DNA of 64,000 bases from the NCBI GenBank assembly GCA_019671135.1, contig JAHRHY010000007.1, positions 1,302,001-1,366,000 on the forward strand, read 5' to 3'. Made by a program: the position numbers and the translations under genes. This DNA comes from Linnemannia hyalina. Taxonomy: Eukaryota; Mortierellomycota; Mortierellomycetes; Mortierellales; Mortierellaceae. Below, piece after piece: positions 8,686-18,612 of the stretch; positions within the stretch are counted from its first letter, which is position 1, and every line of letters begins with the position of its first letter. The notes under the pieces were generated by a model. That model was not told where the DNA came from. It saw nothing but the letters and a program-made list of their open reading frames with translations, and searched no databases.

Positions 8686-11600
8686 TTACATGAACCACAT
8701 GACTAAAAGGTTATGATTGAGAGAGACATTAGTATCGAATCCACTGCTACAACCTTGAACAAAGACCCATAATTATAATGCGCAAAGTAAAAATGAACCG
8801 ACAATTACCCCGCATAAGTTCGGGCTTAACAGTGAGGTAGCTGCTAGCCTCACCGGCGCCGGATTCGGACGACGTAGTGTCACTCCAGCGCTCACCGCGC
8901 GCATGGAATCGAGCACGGGCTGCGACGATGTGCGCATAGTACGCAGGAGGTACATAGGAGACTGTTCGGGAGCAACGAGCGTAGAGGTGACACAACTTGT
9001 AGCTGAGATCCTGAAGTTCATCCGAGGAGAACCTGTTGTCATCATAGAGCACGTAGTAGTGTGCAGGGCGCGAGGTACCTAGGAGGCCGGCGTGGCTTTG
9101 AAGGTAAAAGTTGAACTCGACCGGATGAACGACTTCCTGGTCAACCACGGTCCCAGGCAAGCAGTTGCCGATGCGGTCACCTTCCTCGCGTCGCATCGGG
9201 AAGAAGCGCGTGTGGTGTCGCTTCTGTACGACGACAAAGGTGATCGTCGGCCTGTACCCAGCCTCGAGCTTCTGGCAGGCTGCCTTCAGGTCCGCCACCT
9301 CGGTCTTGAGAACCTCCGCGAACTGGCCCTCAGAGACCCCGTCGCGATAGAAAAGGATTCGCTCCGGCTTGCGGCCGCAGCTATTATGAGTGAGTCGAAT
9401 ATGAAAAGACGAGATGGGATAAGCTCGACATCAGAATGTGAAAAAGGGGGTCGGTTGATGTCCGGACTCGTAGTCGTCAAAAGTCGGGCTGAAAGAAGAG
9501 AGTGGGGACTTACTTCTGGTAGAAGGTTCTCAGCAGCTCCACGGTCATGTCACCGAGATCCGCAATCGTCTCGGTTCTCGCCGTCTGGACGCGGACGGTT
9601 GCTGCGTAGCGTGCAGCCTTGTTGTCCATCGAGCCGACCAAAGATGCAATGGACGGTCTGGAGTTGTCACCTACCAGCACACGGGAAGAGAATGACAGAA
9701 GTGAAAGGGGTAAGATACTGAACAAATACAACAAATGCTCACCGTCAGATCATGCTGATGTAAACGCTATTCGAAAGGAAATGCATACCAAATCGTACCT
9801 GGTTGCGGGTGAGAAACGTCTCCACCCAAGACAAGAGTGGGCTTGGCCAGGAAGGGCATCATACCCGGAGCGAGATGCTGGTTGACGCCACCAAGCTTGA
9901 CGTTCATCTTGAGGCAGACGTTCGAGCAGTACTGCTTCTTGGGATCGCGGGTGTGCTTCATCTGCACGCACTGGGAAGAAACACCGAGAACCGTGTCGGT
10001 CACGCGCTTAATCTCCGCGTAGAGGGGGACGCCGGTGTTCGGCAGGATGCAAACCAGTAGCTGGGGCTGGCTCTTGACCGCATTACCCGTCTGGATCCAG
10101 GCATTCTTGAGGTAGCTCTCGATATCTCCGTGTGGGTTGTTGTACATGACTGGGGGGCCCTTGTTCGGGATGGTCATGCCGGTCTCAGTGCACGACACGA
10201 TGAGCTCTCGGACAAACTTGTTGACCTGTGGAAGAGGGCAATCTCGCTCGGTGCCAAATACCATGATGCCCCAGGATCCGAGGGTGGTGCCCTGGGTGAC
10301 TTTCTTGTTCATCAGGCTCCAGGCACCGTCACGGGGGACAAAGCTGGCTTCGCGAGACTGGGCGTGGTAGCAGACGGTGGGTGCAGGAAGCACTCGGGCC
10401 TTGATTTGAACCATCTCGTTCGAGACCTTCATTCCAAACTCCTTAAGGTACTCGTTGTCGTCGTACTTGAGGATCTTGAGGCCGTCCTTGATGTTGTTAG
10501 CGCGCGCGTGGGGAGGCTGGCTGGTAAACTTGATCATGTCGGCCGTCTGGCGTTCGTCCAGCTTCTTCATGTATCTCTGGCCGTCAATGACGGAGCACAA
10601 CTCGATCGGCAGGATGATGTTCTTGCCGGCCTGGACGCAAGGCAGCATCGGGAAGTTCAGGTTGATGTTGTATGCCTTCTTGAAATAAGTAACCAAGTCG
10701 GTCTCGACCTCTTCCTCTGGTGCGGTAGGATCGCCGTTGCCTCTGGGCTGCAGCTTGAACTTTGTGTCCTTGGCCGCGGTCTCTGTGAGGGCAAAGACCT
10801 TGAAGGATCGCTTGACTCTCTCGCGATGAGACACGGTGAATCGGAGACCTTTGATGGTCTTTTCAATCTTCTTCCAGTTGATAGGAGGCGATGTTCGGCG
10901 GAGGTCATCTACCATGTAATGAATATGAAACGAAACGCAGGGGTAGAAATTAAACTCTGCACACCTGTGGTTTTTTTCTTTGGGCAAAGTATTTTTGTAT
11001 TTTTGCACAGTGCTCAGATGCAAAATTAGTGGCGTAACTTACCGACACTGCGCACGTTCGCGATCTTGACAACTAGTTCGAGCAACGAGCCAGAGCGGAA
11101 GAACGCAGTAGCCGACACGTCCATGTTGATCATCATCTTGCCTATCGATTCATAAGTAAGCAGAGGAGATGAGAGGTAGTTGGTCAGTAACAATGCTCCA
11201 CAAAGGCAACGTAGAGCAAAGAAAGCTTGACCCTCACACACGCGACAACATGTCACAGAAGGAAGAACTGAAGAGAAGACATGCCAACAGCGGGGCGAGC
11301 AGACTGGTAAAAGCCTCTCCAGACATCCAAGGGGCCAGCGAGAGCCTGCTTGCCGATGGGGGTGTAGAAGGAACGACCGACTGTGGCGTAGAGCATGGCA
11401 GGCTGGTGACGGATGAGGACATCGAGGGCCATGATGGCGGTGAGGCAGTTGTTGGTCAGAGGCGAGCGACCGTTTAGGAACCGATGGAGCTCTTCAAGGT
11501 TTATAGTTGAGGCCTTCTTGACCTTGACCTTGAACTTTGGTGGAGGACGAGCCGGGTTGGGGTTAGGCGTGATGTCGCCCGCGAGCACGATCTAGTGGGA

Positions 11601-12091
11601 TGAGAAATAGTTAAAAATATTGATCAGGATTCATCATCAGTAGTCAGTTGTTCACTATCCATACATCCATCACCAACCAGTCATGCGAGCAATACGTCCA
11701 AAAAAAAGACAGGCAATCAAACAAGCTCAACATGTATAGTCCAAGAGAACTCAGCAGACGGATAGACAAACAGACAAACATCGCTCCTTACCTCGAACAT
11801 GCGGCTCTCAAACGGGAACGCCTTAGGAGAGAACATATTCTTCCGACCATCAAACACGGGCCGGGCACCGTTCAGATCAGACTCGCGGTAAGATGTCGTG
11901 AGCTGCTGAAAGATCTTGCGGTTCACTGGCGGAGGTACATCGGGAGTGACAGTGACATCGTAGTGGTGGATCGTGATATTGGGCAGTTGCTTGACTTCAA
12001 AGAAGTTGGAGTGGATGTTGACAACCTTGCCCACCTTGCCTGGAGCTGGTCGACGGACATACTCCGTCACTTGAGTCGGTGGAGTAGCCAT
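8686..12091 (-). CDS. AGO: Argonaute protein with complete slicer tetrad
   Basis: RNA-silencing effector that binds small RNAs and cleaves matched targets. Seven exons: 11792-12091, 11285-11591, 11043-11141, 9799-10908, 9514-9670, 8809-9380 and 8686-8702, giving 853 aa. Order: N domain, linker 1 ([12 protein letters not shown]...[10 protein letters not shown]), PAZ (about 240-380), MID, PIWI. By family comparison the PIWI catalytic residues are D599 (GGDVSHP), E639 (ARTETIADL), D671 (YRDGVSEGQ) and H808 (PAYYAHIVA), so slicing should be possible. The C-terminus ends MWFM, close to the usual MYF-type Argonaute end. It is reached through a 17-nt last exon whose intron has a perfect TACTAAT branch site. 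The second intron needs a GC donor to give the family-typical spacing. The gene is divergent from SAM50. Confidence 0.95.
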
Positions 12092-12901
12092 CGTGAGGTA
12101 GCAGTTCTTGTTCCGTTGCTGAGCTGTTGTTCAGAGAGGGCGAAAGAGCGAAGAAGAAACGAGGCGGTTGGGTTAGACAGGGGTAAAAAGGTTGACGATT
12201 TACGAAAAGGAGATCATGCACGCGAAGAACGAGCAAGCAAAGAGAAGGAGGTTTTACAGTCGAGTGTGCTTGCCGTTGTCGTATGCCGGGACAAGAGAGG
12301 AGGTGGCAGGCAGGCAGAGCGTGTCTTGTTGTTTGTGCTCGAGTGGAGTGGGTGGAGTGGAGTGGAGAAGAGATACAGCGAGAGAGAGAGTTGTGCTTGG
12401 AGGATGTTGAGTGGTTTAGAACCAAAAGGCGGAAGGAAGGAAGAAAGGCAAAGATGCAGACAAGCACCCTTTTTATACCCTGTGGTCTGTCCACATCAGA
12501 CGCCTCACTTAATGTTTGACTTGTTGGGACAGTGGATTCCTGGACTGATCAAAACCAATCCCACACTCGCTCACACGATTCGCATCCCGTGGACGATGCA
12601 ACCTGGATTCCATCACCTTCACTTTGAGCAGTACTCCTTCTCCTAGGGATATCTACACTTATGCCCCGTTGCTCTCGCTCGCTTCGTCTAGCTGTGCCTG
12701 TGTCCCATGCTTTCTCTCACAGCCATATTTTTTATTTCCTGTTCCGTTGAAAGTTATTCAGCCAATGAGATGCGAGCAAAATGCATCCCCGCGCGCGCCC
12801 TGTCCTCTCGCATCTCTCACACACCCGTGAAAAAATAAAAGGATCAGACCCATTTGCTCATCCAAATCTCCTCTTTACACCACACCCTCGATCCAACCAC
12901 C
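12092..12901. promoter_or_regulatory. Divergent upstream region of Argonaute and SAM50
   Basis: 810 bp between two start codons facing away from each other. A CCAAT box sits at 12762-12766, about 136 bp before the SAM50 ATG, with an A/T-rich AAAATAAAAGG at about 12831-12841. CCAAT boxes are common upstream of fungal mitochondrial genes (HAP complex); its use here is inference. Near the Argonaute start is a GGAGT-rich purine tract (about 12340-12370). No further gene is seen. Confidence 0.45.
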
Positions 12902-15142
12902 ATGGCCGCTGTAAGTGCTGCTTCTCGACACATCACCTACACATACTTACGAGCGCCGCTAGGCCAAGTTCCTGAACTAGTTTCCCCATCCTCGCAATCT
13001 TCCATGTACTAAACAGTTCCTCTCTTGCTTATTTTCTCTTGGCATGTGAAATCTGATTTAGAGACAACATACCGAGGAGGAGTTTGCCGCTCAAAGGAAG
13101 AGACAGCAGGAGTTCGAGGAGGCTGCCTTCAAAATCCAAACCCTGGTAATCATTCTTACTCAATTGCAGGAGCAGCTAGCCTGAGCAACACTCGAAACTC
13201 GACCTCAAAGAGGCGGCAATCGCATCTCACCAACTGTAGAGACTTGATAACAGGAAAAGTCCACGTCTTTAGATCTCACTAACGCCAATTATTGCAATCA
13301 TCACAATAGGTTGAAAACATCCGCCATGACCCCATGAAGCTGCGCAAGATTACCCTGCACGGAGTTGGCAAGACAAGAGAGGATTTCTTACGCCGCATTC
13401 TGGAGCCCGCTTTCCAGGCTAGATCCCTACACGAGGTCATTGGTCTGAGCAGACAGGCTGTTCGTAGGATGGAGCGCTTCGGAATCTTTGAGGACCTCAA
13501 GATTCAATTGGACAGCCCCAGGGACAGCTGGCTTCAGGACCGTAAGGATCTGGTTGACTTGGGTATCTGGCTCAAGGAGGGCAGCCGCATTCAAATCAGG
13601 ACAGGAACTGAGGCTGGAAACGCCGAAGCCAGCCTGGTAAACCGACTTTTCTTGGATTTGTTGTGGCAAGTTTTCAATTTGCCAGTGGGATGACTTTGAT
13701 TCATTGGATACGTCGCAAACTTATCCGACGCTTATAATACTTTATCGCTTTATAGTACGGTGCGTTGACAGTCAAGAACGTGTTTGGTGGTGCCGAGACC
13801 TTAAGCACCAGCATGGCATTCGGAACCCGTACCTCATCAGCCTTCCAGGTATGACTCGCAGTATCAGGACAATGCTTCGACCATGAATTTTTCAAGAAGG
13901 AAATCATTCAGTTATTTAATTGACGCGTTCATTGTGGAATCCTATTAGTTCGCCCTTGCCACTCCCCTGCTCGCGGATCCCGATAAGAACCTGTCGATCA
14001 ACCTCTACAGCCAGACCAGGAACAATACCCAGTGGAGCTCTTACGAGGAGGATCTCAAGGGAGGCGCCTTGAAGTACACCGTAAGGTCTTGGCGTGCTTT
14101 TCTAAAGTGTCACTCTTGTATCAAGTGAGATTTTTTTTTTGTAAACTTTGAATGCTCACTCAACATTTTTTATGAATTCTTGGCACTGAGTAGACTCTCT
14201 CGCCTTTTGGATACCACGAGTTTGCCTACGAGGGTCACTGGAGAGAGATCTGCCGTCCTTCTGAGAAGGCATCCCTCACGTATGTGTTTTCTCTCCCAGT
14301 TTCAATTGTCTACAGGAGAGGCTACCATCGTTGCTTTGGTGACTAACAATGTTATTTACATTGGTGTGACATTGTATAGTATCCGCGAGCAGTGCGGTCA
14401 CAGCTTGAAGTCGGCACTCACGCACATGTGGGTCCATGATATGAGAGACGAGCCCTTGTTGCCCTCCACTGGACACTTTGTTCGCGTTATTCAGGAGTAC
14501 GCTGGACTCGGTGGAGACGTCAACCATGTTCGTCAGGAAATCGAGGCCCAGGTCGCCCGCTCTAATAACACTGGTTATGTAAGGGGCATACTTTTCTTTT
14601 CGCGTCGTGTCACATTTCTGTTCAATGGAAATTGGATTCGTTCAAGAAGTTATTAACCTGCTTTTGACGCTTACGAACAATAGATTTTGTCCGCAACGGT
14701 CAAGTCGGGATACTTGCACTCTTTGAACGGCAAGCCCTCCAAGATCTCAGACCGCTTCTTCTTGGGAGGTCCCATGTCCGTCCGTGGTTTCAAGTCTAAC
14801 GGCCTTGGCCCTCGCGAAGGAGAGGATTCTCTTGGAGGAGATGCATACATATCGGCTGGTGTTAGCCTGATGACCCCCTTCCCAGGTCTTGCTGGCCGTG
14901 ACTCGTTCAAGGCCCACTTCTTTGCCAATGCTGGAACCTTGGTCAGCGTGAAGCCCGGTCAGTCTGCTACCAAGACGATTGATGATTTGACAAAGGCGCC
15001 CAGTGTCTCTGTCGGAACCGGTATTGTCTACCGCCATCCTCAAGTTCGTATTGAGCTTAACTTTGCTCTCCCCCTGATGGCTTCCAAGACTGATGCCCTT
15101 TCAAGAGGATGGCAGTTGGGTCTCGGCATCAGCTTCCTGTAA
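12902..15142 (+). CDS. SAM50: SAM50/Tob55, mitochondrial outer-membrane beta-barrel assembly
   Basis: Core of the sorting and assembly machinery that folds beta-barrel proteins into the outer mitochondrial membrane (Omp85/BamA family). Eight exons: 12902-12910, 13062-13145, 13310-13636, 13756-13848, 13949-14080, 14194-14279, 14380-14578 and 14684-15142, giving 462 aa. An acidic and charged N-terminus precedes one POTRA domain (about residues 35-125, KLRKITLHGVGKTREDFL...). A 16-strand barrel follows (YGALTVKNVFGGAETLSTSM onward). The Omp85 signature is present as FFLGGPMSVRGFKSNGLGPR, and the protein ends in a terminal strand GWQLGLGISFL with C-terminal hydrophobic residue. The first coding exon is only nine nucleotides. 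AATAAA follows at 15172. Confidence 0.95.
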
Positions 15143-15171
15143 TTCCTAGTGCCCTATCTCTCTATCCCTTC

Positions 15172-15177
15172 AATAAA
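15172..15177 (+). terminator. Polyadenylation signal AATAAA of SAM50
   Basis: Canonical AATAAA 30 bases after the SAM50 stop codon. The neighbouring gene on the other strand stops at 15261, so the two transcripts end tail-to-tail. Confidence 0.55.
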
Positions 15178-15260
15178 GCTGTCCCCACGACGCGAACATA
15201 AACAGCATTTTTTTATCGACGATAATAAAACAGGTAGATATCAATACGACAATGCGACGC

Positions 15261-15849
15261 CTATTTAATGGGATTGAAAGCAATGAGCTCACGGACCTCC
15301 GTCAACTCCTTCTCCAACCCGCCCAACCTTTCCTGCAAGGTATTCATTTCCTGCTTCGAGACCGAGATCTGTTGTTGCATTTTCAAGAAGTCCGCGGCGA
15401 CTTCGAACCCGTTCTCGACCACGCCTTCCTCCCGCTGGCTCTTCTCTGTCGATGCGCGGAACTTTTCGAGTTTCTCCTGGCTGCTGGCGACACTTGAGGA
15501 GGATGTTGGTTCTGCGGGGATGCCTAGTGCTGTAGTTGGTGTCAAATTTTAACGATCGTTAGAAGCGGTGGTGTAGGACGAGAGGAAGAGAGGGAGGGAG
15601 AGGAAAGAGGCGAGAAGGATAAGTATGGTGGGCGAGAGAGTTGGTAGCACTCGTCTTTGTGTCATATACGGCGAGGCAAAAGCAAAGGAGTCGGTTCGTT
15701 GAATGAGAAAGAAAGAAGGTACCATTGTTGAGTGCATTGTCGGTGGGTTGTGAAAGGGAGATGGATGCGGAACGGAGGGTGACGAGGTCGTTGAGGATGT
15801 TGCTCAGACTTGGCAATGGCACTGAGGATGAAGTGGTGATGTTTGTCAT
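15261..15849 (-). CDS. Small coiled-coil protein of unknown function
   Basis: Two exons, 15723-15849 and 15261-15529, join in phase across a GTACCT...ACAG intron and give 131 aa. Residues about 10-32 (PLPSLSNILNDLVTLRSASISL) form one helix. A Ser-rich linker follows, and from about residue 60 there is a strong coiled coil with heptads (EKLEKFRASTEK, FLKMQQQISVSKQEMNTL, ERLGGLEKELTEVREL). The size and helix-linker-coil layout resemble small kinetochore, BLOC or Mediator-type subunits, but no family signature can be named. Start chosen at the first Met after an upstream frame with no other coding character. Confidence 0.7.
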
Positions 15850-16746
15850 TGGTATGGTTGTGAATGTGAATGGGTGCTGTGTTGAACAAAGGAGATAGAT
15901 GTGGGAGAGAAACAAGAGAAGACGTTTGCTGGTGTGAAATTTCAGTACGCCACGTTCCTTTCTGCATCCCGCACAGGCACTACTTTTGATGTTAAATTTG
16001 GGACACACTTTCCTCCAGTCCATCCTCAACATTTCCTGCTGTGTTTCTCTTTTACTTTCTGCACATCTATGCACGGTGTCACTATGTGATTACTACACGC
16101 GACTGATTGACAGGACAAAATCGCGTTTAATTGACAGAACGCGTTTGAGACAAGTGGGAGGCTGCTTTTGATCCCTTGAGTCGTTGATGAACATCCTGAG
16201 ACAAACGCGCTTTTATCAATGTTCAATGATGATATGACGGCAAAGCATTGTCACTCACTAGGAAAGACAGGTAAAAATCCCCCCTCACCTCCACTTTCTT
16301 TCTTTCTTTTCCCCACATGCCCTTTACACCTTACATGCTACACACACACTTTACTTTCTGTCTTACTATCCCAGTTCTCCTACCCTTTCATCCCTCGATC
16401 ACCATGCGACTCAAAGCCTTCCACTCCCACCCACACATCCAACACCCTAACCCCATGGAGGAAAGCATTGACACCACCAACGCCCGCCCTCAAATATGAC
16501 CACCCCACCTATCACTTGAATCGAATTCAGAGCAAGGAAATGAGAGAAGAAGCCGGTAAAAAGAGACGAGTAGACGAGGGCATGAGAAACGCCTATCAAT
16601 AATGAAAAGTAACTATGAACGAGGAAACCGACTATGTTTTTTATATTTTGTGGCGACTACTTCTAATCATATTTAAAAAAGCTTCTTTATCGTCTACAAG
16701 AACTGAAGCTGCTGGTTCGGGAGAGGAGGAGAGAAAGAGGGCGAAA
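15850..16746. other. Intergenic region
   Basis: It separates the coiled-coil gene start from the 3' end of the first phosphomannomutase copy. It holds C/T-rich and A/C-rich simple sequence at 16270-16500 and no coding structure that survives inspection. Confidence 0.5.
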
Positions 16747-17856
16747 TCAAAAGGAGAAAAGCTCCTTCAAGATCCTCTCAGTGTCAAGTGGACTCTTGAC
16801 AGTATGTCCAGTAACGAGAGGGTGACTGAAGATCTCATAGTCGTTGCCACCCTTAAAGGTCTTGTCGCCGAAAAAGTGAATCGTCTTGAAGTTCTCGTGC
16901 TCAATGTGACGGAGGCAGTAGGTCTTGTCCCATCCAGTAGGGAAGACATCGAACGAGATTTGACCACCGATCGAATAGGTCAGTCCATAGTCGGGGAACT
17001 CGTTCTGGAGAGCAGAGACAAACTTCTCACGCAACTTGTGCTCCAAGTCGAACTTCTCGAACTCGTTACGCTCAGGGTGGCTGCAGTTACGTCCGATGGG
17101 CGAGATGTTGATCATTCCATTGCGGAACTCGACGAACGTTCCACTATTTGACCATGGAAGAAAAGAGTATGTAAAGTATCAGATATCGTGTCGATAGCCT
17201 ACTGTGATTCGTACAAGGTTGGTTCCAAGAATATTTACTGAGCACGTACCGCTTGACAGGGATATCCATATCGGCAATGTAACGGAGGACAAAGTTAACG
17301 AGTTTCTTGTAGCGATCCTCGCCCAAGTATCCGATGAAGCCCTAAGATCGGTGTCAAGCAAGAGAGAGAGAATGTTCATGTCAGCGTCCTTGTTGTCACT
17401 AAAAGAATTTAATTGCAAGTATCAATTGAGAAAGCGACAGCAGTGCTTTCGACAGTATTACCTGGGAGGTAAGGTGCTCGCCCATCTTGTAAGCAGTCAA
17501 ACCGTTCTCGGAGAAGCAGTAGTCAAAGTTCTTGAGGACTAGATCGCAAAGTTCGCAAAGTGTAATCGGACACGGTTGAGTGGTTAGGAGTTGGTGCGTC
17601 GCGTTAAGATTGCGATACTAAAATTATGCGGGGTGATAACGTTTGAGCAACAACGCTCGACTTTCATTGGGAGATCGCACAACACACCCACAGAGAGAGG
17701 GAGACCGAGTGGACACGTACCGTTGGGTCCCAATTGCTCAACCTGCTTGGTCAAGTCAGATCCTCCAACAAAGCCGATGACACATTTCTTGCGAAGCTCG
17801 GCAAGTGTCACCTCCATCTCCTTGGAGATATACTACACAGGCAATTGGAATGAACG

Positions 17857-17898
<42 letters not shown>

Positions 17899-18052
17899 TT
17901 AGTTGTCATTGAGCGACAGTATTAGAGGTCTAAAAGAGAGCAACGGGAAGAAGTTGACGTACCAAACGAGCGGGGGTGAGGGGGCCGTCGACATCGAAGA
18001 GGCAGATGGTGTCGGGGTGGACACGGTCAGCAAAGGTAGTAGAGGGAGACAT
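16747..18052 (-). CDS. Phosphomannomutase, copy 1 (Thr-to-Pro in HAD motif I)
   Basis: Sec53/PMM family of HAD phosphomutases, which convert mannose-6-phosphate to mannose-1-phosphate for GDP-mannose, N-glycosylation and GPI anchors. Five exons: 17963-18052, 17721-17832, 17462-17538, 17250-17341 and 16747-17143, giving 255 aa, the usual length. Most of the family is intact ([72 protein letters not shown]). The catalytic motif reads DVDGPLT: residue 24 is proline where the family and the second copy have threonine. The C-terminus also diverges ([12 protein letters not shown]...LFSF). The first intron carries a 40-base A/T homopolymer. It may be a catalytically altered or moonlighting paralogue. 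Confidence 0.9.
17857..17896. repeat. 40-base poly(A)/poly(T) run in a PMM intron
   Basis: An uninterrupted A40 on the + strand, which is T40 on the transcribed strand. It starts about 23 bases before the acceptor of the first intron of PMM copy 1, so it may act as an extended polypyrimidine tract. Length may vary between strains or be a sequencing artefact. Confidence 0.9.
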
Positions 18053-18612
18053 GAAGTATGTGAAGTAATGGTGAGTGTGTGAGAGTTTGAGAGTGTGAAA
18101 GTATGAAGTTTGATGAAGAAAAGAAGAGTAGGAACCCCTTTTATACTTTTCGACGTGTTCTACTTATTTTTATTCGAGTCCCTTAATTTCTTCAAAAACT
18201 ACGTGGTCGACATTTGTTGGGATGACGGATATGACCTAGCCATTTTCTAGTCAAGGCAGCAAACGAAACGCCGTCTCTTTTCTCATAGTCACCTCAGTTG
18301 GAGAGCCCTTGTTAATATGTAAAAGAGTCAAAACAGTGGCATTGCTTGACATTGATGGAGATGTCCTGAATACACACGTTTAGGCAACAACCCGTCGGGA
18401 AAACAAATAGGTGCGTCGACTACAAAAAAACTCCCCAGGGCCAGTAGTCACAACCCTGGTTTGTGGTGTTTGTGTGAACGTTTCAGTCGCGCCACGTTCA
18501 ATATCATCGCTTCTCTGTGCAGGCACCAGTATTACAAAATTAAATAAAATAGTTTAATGTTCAATAATACTAAGGTTGTTGGTTTGTGGAAGTGGAGAGT
18601 GACATAAAAGGT
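18053..18612. promoter_or_regulatory. Spacer between the two phosphomannomutase copies
   Basis: 560 bp between the start of copy 1 and the stop of copy 2, both on the minus strand. It should hold the copy 1 promoter and copy 2 terminator. A T/C-rich leader precedes the copy 1 ATG. No gene is seen. Confidence 0.4.

Noticed and set aside
10130..11029. 299-codon + strand frame
   Set aside because: It lies antisense to the long Argonaute exon, whose protein matches its family throughout.
16615..17151. Identical + strand frames in both PMM copies (also 18586-19017)
   Set aside because: Antisense shadows of the last PMM exon. Their similarity only reflects the duplicated DNA.
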